DNA of 34,370 bases from Thermoanaerobacter sp049701115. GTDB lineage: Bacteria > Bacillota > Thermoanaerobacteria > Thermoanaerobacterales > Thermoanaerobacteraceae. Below are positions 23,345-31,399 of the stretch, piece by piece. The notes under the pieces are model-generated. The model saw nothing but the letters and a program-made list of their open reading frames with translations, did not search any database and was not told the origin of the DNA. Position numbers and translations under genes: made by a program. The DNA lies in the NCBI RefSeq assembly GCF_049701115.1, contig NZ_JBNATX010000024.1, positions 1-34,370 of the forward strand, read 5' to 3'. How positions within the stretch are numbered: the first letter of the stretch is position 1; each line of letters opens with the position of its first letter.

Positions 23345-24467
23345 TTTCACTCCTCCACAAGACCACTTTAACCTTTATTTTATCCATCACATCTTTGACT
23401 TTTCTATGGTCGTTTACATAATAAATTATAACCTCTACACCTCTATCCTGAAGCTCATGGAGTTTACCTAACATAACATTATCAATATGAGGAGTTATTA
23501 CAATAAAAGTCGCATCTCTTGGAACAATGGCGTACAAATCTTCAAACTCTAATATACCTTTATCGTAAACAGGAAAATTATTGATGCTGGCCTCCATAAA
23601 AGCCTCAAAGTCTTTTATGTCCCTACCTCTTACCTGAACTCGTCCCGTGGAATAATCTAGCAAATTCACAGGAATCCCTGAAAGGAGAGCGTATTTAGTC
23701 AGAGAAACCATACATTCAGCACAATCTTCATCTAATTTCCCCTCTATATCCTCTAAAAAATGATTCTTATTAAGGTCCCACAATAAATAAATTTCACTCA
23801 TAGCTGATATTTGGAATTCTTTTGCATAAAGCTCACCTTTTTTAGCAGAAACCTTCCAATGAATCCTTTTAATACTATCTCCCGGAACATATTTTCTAAG
23901 CTGTAGCATATTAGCATAATCCTCAAAAGCTCTATTCTTTGATTCAACCATTCCAAGTTGTTGTGCCGCCTTTAGATTTGGTCTCATATCTTTCACCTTA
24001 GGATAGACCTTTAACCTTACTTTTTGGTCATAAAACTTTACCTTAGCAAAAATCTCAAAAGGATCTTGAAACTTCAATTCAAAAGGTCCTATAAAATATA
24101 TACCCCTTCTCATTAGTGTAAACTTTTTCTTAAACTTTTTATTTTTGAAACTGGGTACATAGCCCTCTATAAGTCCAAATTCGCCACTTAGAGTAGAATA
24201 ATCTCTTACTTCTATGTTAAATACCGGCAAAAAACTGTTATTTATCAGATTTATTTCGTATTCTGTCTCTCCACCTACAGAAAACTTTTCTTCACGGGCT
24301 ACTATATATAAATCAAGTGAATTTTTGACATAGCGCAGGTAAAGATAATTCAAAAGTATAAAAATAGAAAATTCATAAAATAATAGAAGAATTATTTTCC
24401 CCGCAGTAAAAACAGAAAAAATTAAAGTCAAAAGCAAGAAAAAAAGGATTTTCCACTTATTACGCAT
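23337..24467 (-). CDS. DUF58 domain protein
   Basis: A 376-residue protein with two N-terminal hydrophobic segments (about 5-45), then a beta-rich region and the DUF58 core (about 190-300) marked by LRKYVPGDSIKRIHWKVSAK. The C-terminal half is probably a von Willebrand factor A-like fold. Such proteins are usual partners of MoxR AAA ATPases and are thought to be their chaperoned clients. It overlaps moxR by 8 bases and the tgpA frame by about as much, indicating tight translational coupling. Confidence 0.88.
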   Translation of the reverse strand: MRNKWKILFFLLLTLIFSVFTAGKIILLLFYEFSIFILLNYLYLRYVKNSLDLYIVAREEKFSVGGETEYEINLINNSFLPVFNIEVRDYSTLSGEFGLIEGYVPSFKNKKFKKKFTLMRRGIYFIGPFELKFQDPFEIFAKVKFYDQKVRLKVYPKVKDMRPNLKAAQQLGMVESKNRAFEDYANMLQLRKYVPGDSIKRIHWKVSAKKGELYAKEFQISAMSEIYLLWDLNKNHFLEDIEGKLDEDCAECMVSLTKYALLSGIPVNLLDYSTGRVQVRGRDIKDFEAFMEASINNFPVYDKGILEFEDLYAIVPRDATFIVITPHIDNVMLGKLHELQDRGVEVIIYYVNDHRKVKDVMDKIKVKVVLWRSENE

Positions 24468-25413
24468 ACCTTCTTACCACCGGCACCTTGGTAGTATCCA
24501 CTATGTTCTTTATAAACATTCTCTCATCAAGTCCCTCAAATTTTTCCTCATTCTTCAGTATAATTCTGTGAGAAAGTACGGGGATCGCTAATGCTTTTAC
24601 ATCATCTGGAAGTACATAGTCCCTACCCTGACAATAAGCCCTTGCCTGCGCTGCCCTCATCAAGTATAAAGTAGCTCTGGGACTCGCTCCCAGCCTTATT
24701 GCCTTGCTTTTCCTCGTAGCAGCAACTAAATTAACTATATAATTTTTTACAATTTCTTCCACGTATACTTTTTTCACTTCTTCTTGCATTTTTATTACCT
24801 CTTCAATGTCCACGACAGCCTTAAGGTCCTCTAAAGGATTTTTTTCACTAAAAGTCGCTAGAATCTCTATCTCTTCTGCTTCGCTGGGATATCCAATCTC
24901 TATCTTTACCATGAATCTGTCAAGCTGAGCTTCTGGCAGCTTAAAGGTTCCTTCATATTCGATCGGGTTTTGTGTTGCCAATACCATAAAAGGTTTCGGC
25001 AAAGGATAAGTCACTCCATCAACAGTAATCTGCTTTTCCTCCATAGCTTCAAGTAAACTCGATTGGGTCTTGGGAGAAGTCCTGTTTATCTCATCTGCTA
25101 AAACTATATTGCTCATTATAGGCCCTGGCTTGAATTCAAATTCTCTTTTTTGCTGATTATATACTGTTACTCCTAAAACATCAGAAGGTACTAAATCGGG
25201 AGTAAACTGTATCCTTCTGAAACTTGCGTTTATAGATTTAGCAAGGGCTTTTACAAGAGAAGTTTTCCCAACACCCGGTACATCCTCAATCAAAACATGT
25301 CCCTCTGCTAATAAAGCTATTAAAGCAAGTTCCACTGCCTGCTTTTTCCCTATTATCACTTTTTGAATGTTTTTAATGATATCTTCTACTTTACTATGCA
25401 TAATCATTTTCAT
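24460..25413 (-). CDS. MoxR-family AAA+ ATPase
   Basis: A 317-residue AAA_3 ATPase with Walker A DVPGVGKTS (44-52), Walker B VLADEINR (104-111) and sensor 1 LATQNP (near 145-150). The C-terminal lid contains GASPRATLYLMRAAQ. MoxR proteins act as chaperones or assembly factors for VWA/DUF58 partners. The start at 25413 has AAAGGATGCG just upstream and overlaps ppaX by 20 bases. No membrane segment. Confidence 0.92.
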   Translation of the reverse strand: MKMIMHSKVEDIIKNIQKVIIGKKQAVELALIALLAEGHVLIEDVPGVGKTSLVKALAKSINASFRRIQFTPDLVPSDVLGVTVYNQQKREFEFKPGPIMSNIVLADEINRTSPKTQSSLLEAMEEKQITVDGVTYPLPKPFMVLATQNPIEYEGTFKLPEAQLDRFMVKIEIGYPSEAEEIEILATFSEKNPLEDLKAVVDIEEVIKMQEEVKKVYVEEIVKNYIVNLVAATRKSKAIRLGASPRATLYLMRAAQARAYCQGRDYVLPDDVKALAIPVLSHRIILKNEEKFEGLDERMFIKNIVDTTKVPVVRRYA

Positions 25414-26053
25414 CGCATCCTTTAATTATTTTTAAAAGCTGCCACATATCTTCTATAAAAAAATCTGGCTTTTCTTTTTCTAAAAGATTAAAAGGTAAAA
25501 CTGACCACTTTACAGCAACACTCTTTACTCCTGCATTCCGAGCAGCAAGTATATCGTAAGGGCTGTCCCCCACCATCAAAGCTTCTTCGGCAGAACTTTC
25601 GAGGAGATCTAGCGCTTTTAAGACAGGCTCTGGGTTAGGTTTGTGCTTTTCTGTATCTTCCAGACCTATAATCACATCAAAATACTTATCTATCTCAAAA
25701 AGCTTCAAACCTTTCTTAGCCAATTCTTTTCTCTTCGAAGTGACAACCGCCGTCTTTAATCCTTCCTCTTTCAATATTCGAAGTACTTCCCCTACATCTT
25801 CTCTAATTGTGGTGTATCTGTCGTGATATCTCTCATTATACTCTCTATAGGTTTGTAACATAATCTCCCAATTATCTTTACTAAACCTCTGCAATGTCAG
25901 AGGCAGAGGTTCTCCAAAATAGGGGATAATTTTTTCGGCATCTATTTCGTAACCCAGATGTTTTTCTATAGTGTAGACAAAAGAATTTATTATGAGTTGA
26001 TTTGTGTCTATTACCGTACCATCCAAATCAAAAAGCACAGCTGTTACTTTCAT
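25394..26053 (-). CDS. ppaX: HAD hydrolase, PpaX-like pyrophosphatase
   Basis: A 219-residue HAD-superfamily phosphatase. The nucleophile motif is FDLDGTVIDTN (8-18, Asp9 and Asp11), motif II is VTSKRKE, and motif III/IV is HKPNPEP and MVGDSPYDILAARNAG. The DTNQLIINSF stretch after the nucleophile strongly resembles Bacillus PpaX, which hydrolyses pyrophosphate released by HPr kinase/phosphorylase. No hprK is in this window, so the role is inferred by similarity. It is first in the operon with moxR, DUF58 and tgpA, behind the promoter at 26091-26119. Confidence 0.8.
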   Translation of the reverse strand: MKVTAVLFDLDGTVIDTNQLIINSFVYTIEKHLGYEIDAEKIIPYFGEPLPLTLQRFSKDNWEIMLQTYREYNERYHDRYTTIREDVGEVLRILKEEGLKTAVVTSKRKELAKKGLKLFEIDKYFDVIIGLEDTEKHKPNPEPVLKALDLLESSAEEALMVGDSPYDILAARNAGVKSVAVKWSVLPFNLLEKEKPDFFIEDMWQLLKIIKGCDENDYA

Positions 26054-26090
26054 GATGTTTCTTCCTCACTTTAATATTCTTTTTTCTTTA

Positions 26091-26119
26091 AGTATACAAA
26101 AAAAAGGCGAGAGTAACAA
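26091..26119 (-). promoter_or_regulatory. Sigma-A type promoter for ppaX-moxR-DUF58-tgpA
   Basis: Minus strand: TTGTTA (26114-26119), a 17-base spacer rich in T, TATACT (26091-26096), about 38 bases upstream of ppaX. Confidence 0.6.
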
Positions 26120-26131
26120 GGGGTAATAAAT

Positions 26132-26809
26132 TTATTCGGAAATTTTTTGAAAATAATTTATTATCCCTTTGTAAATTGCCCATGCTATTTTATACTGGTA
26201 ATTAGGGTCATTTAGAAGTCTCTCCTCTTCAGGATTCGACATAAAGCCGCATTCCACTATTACTGCTGGCATTTTCGCATTGCGGAGAATGTAGTAGCTA
26301 TTAGAGCTTTTTGCCATTCTATCATTATTTGGATCCAACGTCCTCTTTAACTCTTCCTGAATCGATTCTGCCAATAGTTTCCCTTTTTCAGAATTCTGTT
26401 GGTAGAAGACCTGTGCTCCCTTGTACTTCGGTTGTGGGAAACTATTTTGATGAATACTTATAAGTACATCGCCCTCCAATTGATTAGCCTTTAATACGCG
26501 GTTTTTTAAATCCTTTGAAAGAGAAGAATCGGAAAGAGAATCATCTTCTCTTGTCATTATTACAATTCCCCCTGTGTGCTCAATGAGTTCCTTTAACTTT
26601 TGCGCAATCTCAAGGTTTAAGTCATCTTCATTTTTCCCATATTTACCGGGTTTCCCCGGATCATGCCCTCCGTGCCCGGCATCAATCACTATTATTTTAT
26701 TCATTATTGGAAGTGTATTAAAAACAAAAACATTTTTTGTGTTCCAGCTATATGTAAAAATCGAAATCATTAATAATACCCCAAATAAAAACCATCTTTT
26801 AACCTTCAC
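26132..26809 (-). CDS. cwlD: N-acetylmuramoyl-L-alanine amidase, CwlD-like
   Basis: A 225-residue zinc amidase with an N-terminal membrane anchor or signal (about 5-22). The Amidase_3 domain has VIDAGHGGHDPG (His46), Glu61 as the second zinc ligand, LISIHQN as the third, and the catalytic IVECGFMSN near the end. Length matches CwlD, which makes muramic-delta-lactam in spore cortex and is needed for germination. A GTG start follows GGAGGGGGTCCT. It lies divergent to the LysM gene. Confidence 0.9.
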   Translation of the reverse strand: MKVKRWFLFGVLLMISIFTYSWNTKNVFVFNTLPIMNKIIVIDAGHGGHDPGKPGKYGKNEDDLNLEIAQKLKELIEHTGGIVIMTREDDSLSDSSLSKDLKNRVLKANQLEGDVLISIHQNSFPQPKYKGAQVFYQQNSEKGKLLAESIQEELKRTLDPNNDRMAKSSNSYYILRNAKMPAVIVECGFMSNPEEERLLNDPNYQYKIAWAIYKGIINYFQKISE

Positions 26810-26863
26810 AGGACCCCCTCCTTTACTCTACACAAAAAGTTTTGCTATAACCAGTCTATTGTC

Positions 26864-26890
26864 ACTCAACGAAAAAATTCACATATTATG
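26864..26890 (+). promoter_or_regulatory. Possible sigma-K-like promoter for the LysM gene
   Basis: AC at 26864-26865, a 16-base gap, then CATATTATG (26882-26890), which matches CATANNNTA except for the last base. It lies just upstream of the GGAAAGGAGGGAG ribosome site. Suggestive of late mother-cell expression only. Confidence 0.35.
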
Positions 26891-26912
26891 ATTTTAGGAA
26901 AGGAGGGAGTAT

Positions 26913-27884
26913 ATGATTACAATAGAAATACCCTATGTAGTTCAACCTGGAGATACCATTTTTTCAATCGCGAGAAAATTTAATACTTCTGTAGAAGCTA
27001 TAATAACCAGAAATGGTATAACTAACCCTTCTCTCATATATCCAGGCCAAAGGCTCATAATACCAGTTAAGGGTGATTACTACACTGTCCAACCCGGAGA
27101 CACTGTCTACCTTATTGCTCAGAGGTTTAATGTACCATATGAAACCATAATATATGTCAATAATTTAAATTACCCGTACAACATCTACCCTGGCCAAAAA
27201 TTGTTTATCCCAGGAATAACAGCAAGTTATCCACCTTCACCAGTACCGCCTGTCCCATCTTCCGGACCTTGCCCAAAATATTACACGGTACAACCTGGAG
27301 ATACTTTATGGAGCATAGCACAAAAATTTGGAATATCCATAGACGACCTCATTCGTTCTAACTACCTCCTGAATCCCAGTATGATATATCCGGGACAGAC
27401 TTTGATTATCCCTTGCCCTTCAACTCCTCCATTAGAATATCCTACTTTAAAGCTGGGAGATAGAGGACCGTTTGTCGTCAATCTACAAGCTCGCTTAAAA
27501 TCTTTAGGATTTGACCCAGGACCCATAGACGGAATCTTTGGGCCTCGTACGGAAGCAGCAGTAAAAGCCTATCAACAGAGCAGAGGTTTGCCTTCAACGG
27601 GAATAGTGGATGAAATGACATGGAATGCACTTTTATTTGCTACGCCTCCTGCATCCTCCCCTGCCGCTGGAAAAGTTTATATAGTAAAACCTGGCGATTC
27701 TTTGTGGACAATAGCACAAAAGTTTAATACATCAGTAGATGCTATATTAAAAGCGAACCCAGAAATAAAAGACCCTAACCTCATATATCCTGGCCAAAGA
27801 ATAATAATTCCTGGCACTTCAGAAAAAACTATAGGTCCTCAAGAAATACCCGCTGAAGAGTCACAAGAAGGTGAAGAAAAATAG
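26913..27884 (+). CDS. Four-LysM protein with peptidoglycan-binding domain, no signal peptide
   Basis: A 323-residue modular protein: LysM 1 (8-51), LysM 2 (56-99), proline-rich linker, LysM 3 (123-166), peptidoglycan-binding domain (177-241), LysM 4 (255-299) and a short acidic tail. Each LysM carries QPGDT or KPGDS and IYPGQxLxIP. There is no enzyme domain and no signal peptide: LysM 1 starts within eight residues. Leaderless LysM proteins such as SafA occur in the spore coat, made in the mother cell and bound to cortex. The divergent neighbour cwlD and a sigma-K-like -10 support that role, which remains inference. Confidence 0.9.
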   Translation: MITIEIPYVVQPGDTIFSIARKFNTSVEAIITRNGITNPSLIYPGQRLIIPVKGDYYTVQPGDTVYLIAQRFNVPYETIIYVNNLNYPYNIYPGQKLFIPGITASYPPSPVPPVPSSGPCPKYYTVQPGDTLWSIAQKFGISIDDLIRSNYLLNPSMIYPGQTLIIPCPSTPPLEYPTLKLGDRGPFVVNLQARLKSLGFDPGPIDGIFGPRTEAAVKAYQQSRGLPSTGIVDEMTWNALLFATPPASSPAAGKVYIVKPGDSLWTIAQKFNTSVDAILKANPEIKDPNLIYPGQRIIIPGTSEKTIGPQEIPAEESQEGEEK

Positions 27885-27908
27885 TCAGGAGGTTCCTCCT
27901 GACTATTT
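27879..27908. terminator. Bidirectional terminator shared by the LysM gene and trxB
   Basis: An almost perfect palindrome: AAATAGTCAGGAGG pairs with CCTCCTGACTATTT around TT. The TAG stop codons of both converging genes (27882-27884 plus, 27903-27905 minus) lie inside the two arms. A/T-rich flanks exist on both sides. Confidence 0.8.
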
Positions 27909-28820
27909 CTTTAAGCTCTCTATATACTTCTCAGCAGCATAAGCAGCCGTTGCTCCATCTCCTGCTGCTGTTATTACCTGCCTTAAAAGCTTATGCCTTA
28001 TATCTCCTGCGGCAAAGACACCCGGGATGTTAGTTCTCATGTCGTCATCAGTGATTATATATCCGTACTCGTCTAATTCGACAATACCTTTTACAAGCTC
28101 TGTATTCGGGTCATAACCTATAGCAACAAAAACTCCATCCACATTTAACGTGCTTTCTTCTCCAGTTTTAACATTTCTAAGTCTTATCCTTTCCACTCCA
28201 TACTCGCCTTCAACATCAACTACAACAGTATTCCAAATAAATTCTATCTTTTCATTAGCAAAAGCTTTTTCCTGCTCTATCTTTGTAGCCCTTAACTGAT
28301 CTCTTCTGTGAATTATATAAACTTTTTTAGCGAATTTTGTAAGATAAAGAGCATCCTCTACCGCTGTATTCCCTCCACCTATTACAGCAACAACTGCATC
28401 TCTGTAAAAAGCACCATCACAGGTCGCACAGAAAGAAATACCTGCCCCTATGAATCTATCCTCATTGGGAACCCCCAATTTTCTGGGAGTTGCTCCCATC
28501 GCAAGTATTATGGCTTTAGCCTCATAGACTTTATTATTGGCGGTTTTTACCCTCTTTATCTCTCCTGTAATATCAAGGCTCTCAACATCTTCTAAAACTA
28601 TCTCCAAACCATGCTTTTTGACCTGTGCCTCCATCTTTGCCACAAGATCCGCACCCGTAATCTCTTCATAGCCCGGGTAATTCTCCAACTGATAAGTATT
28701 TACTATCTGGCCTCCAAGATATGTCTTTTCAATAAGCACTGTTTTGAGCCTTGACCTTGCAGCGTATAGTCCGGCTGTAAGCCCTGCAGGACCCCCACCT
28801 AAAATTATTAGCTCGTACAT
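27903..28820 (-). CDS. trxB: Thioredoxin-disulfide reductase
   Basis: A 305-residue flavoprotein reducing thioredoxin. FAD motif GGGPAG (8-13), redox-active CATC (Cys131, Cys134), NADPH-domain GGGNTAVE (about 148-155) and HRRDQLRA, which fits NADPH specificity, then C-terminal GVFAAGDIR for FAD. Length is normal. The ATG follows AAAAGGAGGAG. It ends in a terminator shared with the LysM gene. Confidence 0.96.
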   Translation of the reverse strand: MYELIILGGGPAGLTAGLYAARSRLKTVLIEKTYLGGQIVNTYQLENYPGYEEITGADLVAKMEAQVKKHGLEIVLEDVESLDITGEIKRVKTANNKVYEAKAIILAMGATPRKLGVPNEDRFIGAGISFCATCDGAFYRDAVVAVIGGGNTAVEDALYLTKFAKKVYIIHRRDQLRATKIEQEKAFANEKIEFIWNTVVVDVEGEYGVERIRLRNVKTGEESTLNVDGVFVAIGYDPNTELVKGIVELDEYGYIITDDDMRTNIPGVFAAGDIRHKLLRQVITAAGDGATAAYAAEKYIESLKK

Positions 28821-28863
28821 AATAAAATCACTCCTCCTTTTAAACTAAATTGATTGCCATAAA

Positions 28864-28900
28864 ATTATGGAAGCAGTAAAAACTATACTGCTTCCATAAT
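28864..28900 (-). terminator. Terminator after the CotF-like gene
   Basis: A perfect 15-bp stem (28864-28878 with 28886-28900) with a seven-base loop, followed on the minus strand by TTTTATGG. It separates the coat genes from trxB. Confidence 0.75.
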
Positions 28901-28921
28901 TATATCACAAACTTTTCGTAT

Positions 28922-29197
28922 TTACATCATCCCAACAGGCTGTTTGAATTTGTTCCTGGCCTCCTGTATATCTTGCGGTTGGGCTGCCTTAACTGGATAC
29001 CATCCTCTCTGGTTCACTGCCGTCCATACAGCTCTCTGGTCTTCTAATGTGGAGTTTAAAAGGTTTATATACTCTCTCCTTATACTTTCATTAGCAGCTT
29101 CAACAGCGGCATGGCTTAACATTTCTATCGCCAGCTTATAACTTCCCAAAATATTCATCATTATCTCCTTATCAGTAATCTGTTGGTTTCCGTACAT
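28922..29197 (-). CDS. CotF-like spore coat protein
   Basis: A 91-residue, helical, ferritin-like coat-family protein. It starts MYGNQQITDKEIMMNILGSYK and contains a long helix SHAAVEAANESIRREYINLL and the ending QRGWYPVKAAQPQD typical of CotF-family proteins. A longer frame begins at a TTG at 29215 but AAAGGAG sits inside it, just before the ATG at 29197. It follows the small gene at 29212-29394 by 14 bases and likely shares its sporulation promoter. Confidence 0.85.
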   Translation of the reverse strand: MYGNQQITDKEIMMNILGSYKLAIEMLSHAAVEAANESIRREYINLLNSTLEDQRAVWTAVNQRGWYPVKAAQPQDIQEARNKFKQPVGMM

Positions 29198-29211
29198 TAC
29201 AATCTCTCCTT

Positions 29212-29394
29212 TCAACCTAAATGTCTCACTAAAGAGTTAAAGCTGTTCTGGCATCTGCTTGCTAAATTCTGACATAGTGCCTTAAGTTGTGGGTCCTGAC
29301 AGCGGGTAGCGTAGTCATTTAATGTTTTTGTCATGTTTTGCTGTAATGTTAAAATATCATCAAGATACAGCAGTTCTTTTGTCGAAAGTTGCAT
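29212..29394 (-). CDS. Small coat-associated protein
   Basis: A 60-residue protein, predicted all helical: an N-terminal MQLSTKELLYLDDILTLQQN helix and a Cys-containing second half with three cysteines (about 32, 40, 47). It resembles the short proteins found next to CotF-family coat genes; I know of no biochemical role. GGAGGAG precedes the ATG and a sigma-E-like promoter lies upstream. A match to the N-terminal helices of ferritin-like coat proteins is possible. Confidence 0.75.
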   Translation of the reverse strand: MQLSTKELLYLDDILTLQQNMTKTLNDYATRCQDPQLKALCQNLASRCQNSFNSLVRHLG

Positions 29395-29428
29395 TATACT
29401 TCTCCTCCTTTTTGTTATTTTTCAATTT

Positions 29429-29458
29429 TAATATGCGCATAAAAATAAAAAATATGCA
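29429..29458 (-). promoter_or_regulatory. Possible sigma-E-like promoter for the coat genes
   Basis: Minus strand: GCATATT, 15 bases, then CATATTAA. This matches the sigma-E pattern KMATATT and ATA-N17-CATA, missing only the final T of the -10. The -35 overlaps the 3' arm of the MazG-gene terminator. Tentative. Confidence 0.4.
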
Positions 29459-29473
29459 GGAAACCCTGCACAT
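29441..29473 (-). terminator. Terminator of the MazG-like gene
   Basis: A 9-bp stem (29465-29473 with 29452-29460, one G-U pair) around a GTTT loop, followed on the minus strand by TTTTTATTTTT. It begins directly after the stop at 29475. Confidence 0.8.
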
Positions 29474-29474
29474 T

Positions 29475-29789
29475 TCATTTTATATATCCTTTCCTTTTCA
29501 ACTTTTCAATATGAGATTTCAATTTTTCTTCTATATTTATATTGTATTTTTCCTCCAGAACAAACATCATTGAGACGGCAACCTGAGCTACATCCAAAAG
29601 TTCTTCGGAAATTTTCTCCATTATTTCTCTTTCTGTTAAAGTTACATTTTCTCCATTCAGTCCCCTGAACTTTCCTATAGCCTGTGCTAATTCACCTGCT
29701 TCCTCCATTAGTTTCAGAGCCGTAGATTCCAATGAAGGAGTAAGATTATTAAGTTTTGGCAAGCTTATCTCCTTAAAATTCGTTTTCAT
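29475..29789 (-). CDS. MazG-like nucleotide pyrophosphohydrolase domain protein
   Basis: A 104-residue all-alpha NTP pyrophosphatase-fold protein. The metal-binding motif EExxE is at Glu29, Glu30 and Glu33, and the second ExxD is Glu63 to Asp66. Relatives cleave (d)NTPs to NMP and PPi and are used in house-cleaning. Its short size indicates a single-domain MazG-like form rather than two-domain MazG. It begins 17 bases after the stop of the ThyX-like gene, so they are probably co-transcribed, which would fit a shared role in dNTP metabolism. Confidence 0.88.
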   Translation of the reverse strand: MKTNFKEISLPKLNNLTPSLESTALKLMEEAGELAQAIGKFRGLNGENVTLTEREIMEKISEELLDVAQVAVSMMFVLEEKYNINIEEKLKSHIEKLKRKGYIK

Positions 29790-29806
29790 AGTCTCCTCTC
29801 CATTTT

Positions 29807-31327
29807 TTAGGCTCTTCTTCTCCTCGCCATGAAAAACGCCAGCTGAGGCGCTACATTCCTTATCATATCAAGCATTTTGAATGCCGTTTCTCTTATATCC
29901 CACTGAGCCTCATTCGTACATCTTAAATTTGCAAAGTGGTCAAAAGCCCATAAATCCGCATTCATAACTACAAGCCTTTTATGAGCATTAGTAACTGCAT
30001 AAGCACTGATTTCCGGCATCTTATCTTTAAGTTCATAGAATAAATCTTCTGAAGCTTTTATAGCCTCAACTAAAATTTCCTCAGCACCGGCCTTTTTTAC
30101 GTTGGGAGGAATGACAAATCCATTTTCCACTGTAGGCTCTGCCCAATCAAAAATTATAGTACGATGGCGCAAGAGCTGATGCCAATTAGCCTCACTTATC
30201 TTGAGCTGGAATTTGAACCTCACTGATTTGAAAGCATCTATGAGATGATCAAACTCACCTATATCTTCTACTGCTATTTTTATGACCCTTTCCTTTTCTT
30301 CCTCTGATATCTTCTTTACTATCTTTTTCACATTTTCAAAATCTTTTCCAGAATAAGTAAATAAAATATGCTGGACAACTATATCAACAGGCGTATTTTC
30401 TGTTCCCTTTCCGCTATAATCTAGTAAAACCACATCCTCTGAAGAATCTTGCACATTTGTATCTATAAGATGCTCTGCCAATTCTTTCAATCTCTCATTC
30501 ACCTTTATCTGATAAATCGATGGCTTCAAATGCCTTAACGTACTTGGAGCTATTTTTTCTCCTTGCTCTACTATCCTCTTTCCCAATATTTTTGCTTCCT
30601 CCGTAGGATGAGCAAATAACTTTCTTACAATATCTTGTAAATCTAGAGCATTTAAGGCAACCGCAAAGCTTGTCTTAGTTGCAAGAATTAACGCATATCT
30701 AGCATCCTCGAAAGCGATCTTTTCTATTCTATCTAAAAATTTTTCTTCAGTTTCTCCTTCCTTTTTTTCTTCACTGGCTTTAAGGTATTCCGTCAAAATC
30801 CTTACCAGCTTCTCATAAGCGTCGTAGGTCCTGTTCCAAACTCTCAAAAATTTTTCTTTTAAAATGGGGTCTTTTTCTAATTCTGGAGGAATTACTACTT
30901 TCTCTCTTGTGGGTTTTTGATATCTTTGACTCCACTCTATAAAGGCAGGCCTTCTGTTCATGAGTTCGATGTCTCCCGACAAGAGTCTAGATACATCTTC
31001 TACACAGAGGTGCAACAAATGTTGTTCCGCAATTGATGAATGTCCAAACCTTTCTACCCATTTTTCATGGAATTTTTTAGCCTTTTCTATGGCTTTCTCC
31101 ATAGGAATGCTATGTTTTGGCAAATACTCAGTTATATCAAGGTCTCCATCCATCAGTGATTCTAAAATATTAAGCCTCCAGCTCGTATCTTTTCTGCTCA
31201 CTTTCGAGTTTATAGGAGGAATTATAAATTCTGGGAGCGAATGTATGAAATATACAGGCCCATAAACATCAGTAACAAAATTTTGAAGGAGCTTCTCTTC
31301 CGCCGGAGTTAGCTTCCTCATCTGCAT
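29807..31327 (-). CDS. Double-domain ThyX-like protein (predicted alternative thymidylate synthase)
   Basis: A 506-residue protein with two ThyX-like halves (about 15-290 and 310-500). The first has FGHSSIAEQ (94-102) and RRPAFIEWSQRYQ (125-137), close to the ThyX signature RHRxxSxNxxSxRY. The second has RHR (387-389) followed by a divergent segment and ends with NLRCTNEAQWDIRE, a classic ThyX C-terminal motif. Ordinary ThyX is about 220 residues with one such domain. An extended frame to 31468 runs through a terminator and tRNA-Lys, so the true start is the ATG at 31327 behind AAAGGAG. Methylation of dUMP with FAD is possible but unproven. Confidence 0.8.
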   Translation of the reverse strand: MQMRKLTPAEEKLLQNFVTDVYGPVYFIHSLPEFIIPPINSKVSRKDTSWRLNILESLMDGDLDITEYLPKHSIPMEKAIEKAKKFHEKWVERFGHSSIAEQHLLHLCVEDVSRLLSGDIELMNRRPAFIEWSQRYQKPTREKVVIPPELEKDPILKEKFLRVWNRTYDAYEKLVRILTEYLKASEEKKEGETEEKFLDRIEKIAFEDARYALILATKTSFAVALNALDLQDIVRKLFAHPTEEAKILGKRIVEQGEKIAPSTLRHLKPSIYQIKVNERLKELAEHLIDTNVQDSSEDVVLLDYSGKGTENTPVDIVVQHILFTYSGKDFENVKKIVKKISEEEKERVIKIAVEDIGEFDHLIDAFKSVRFKFQLKISEANWHQLLRHRTIIFDWAEPTVENGFVIPPNVKKAGAEEILVEAIKASEDLFYELKDKMPEISAYAVTNAHKRLVVMNADLWAFDHFANLRCTNEAQWDIRETAFKMLDMIRNVAPQLAFFMARRRRA

Positions 31328-31369
31328 AGCAAAAACTCCTTTCAAAAATTGTAAAACATAAAGCCATAC

Positions 31370-31399
31370 TTTATATAATTGTACCATAAAAACATACAA
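31370..31399 (-). promoter_or_regulatory. Possible promoter for the ThyX-like and MazG-like genes
   Basis: Minus strand: TTGTAT (31394-31399), 18 bases, TATAAA (31370-31375). It begins in the U-tract of the tRNA terminator. Moderate match only. Confidence 0.4.
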
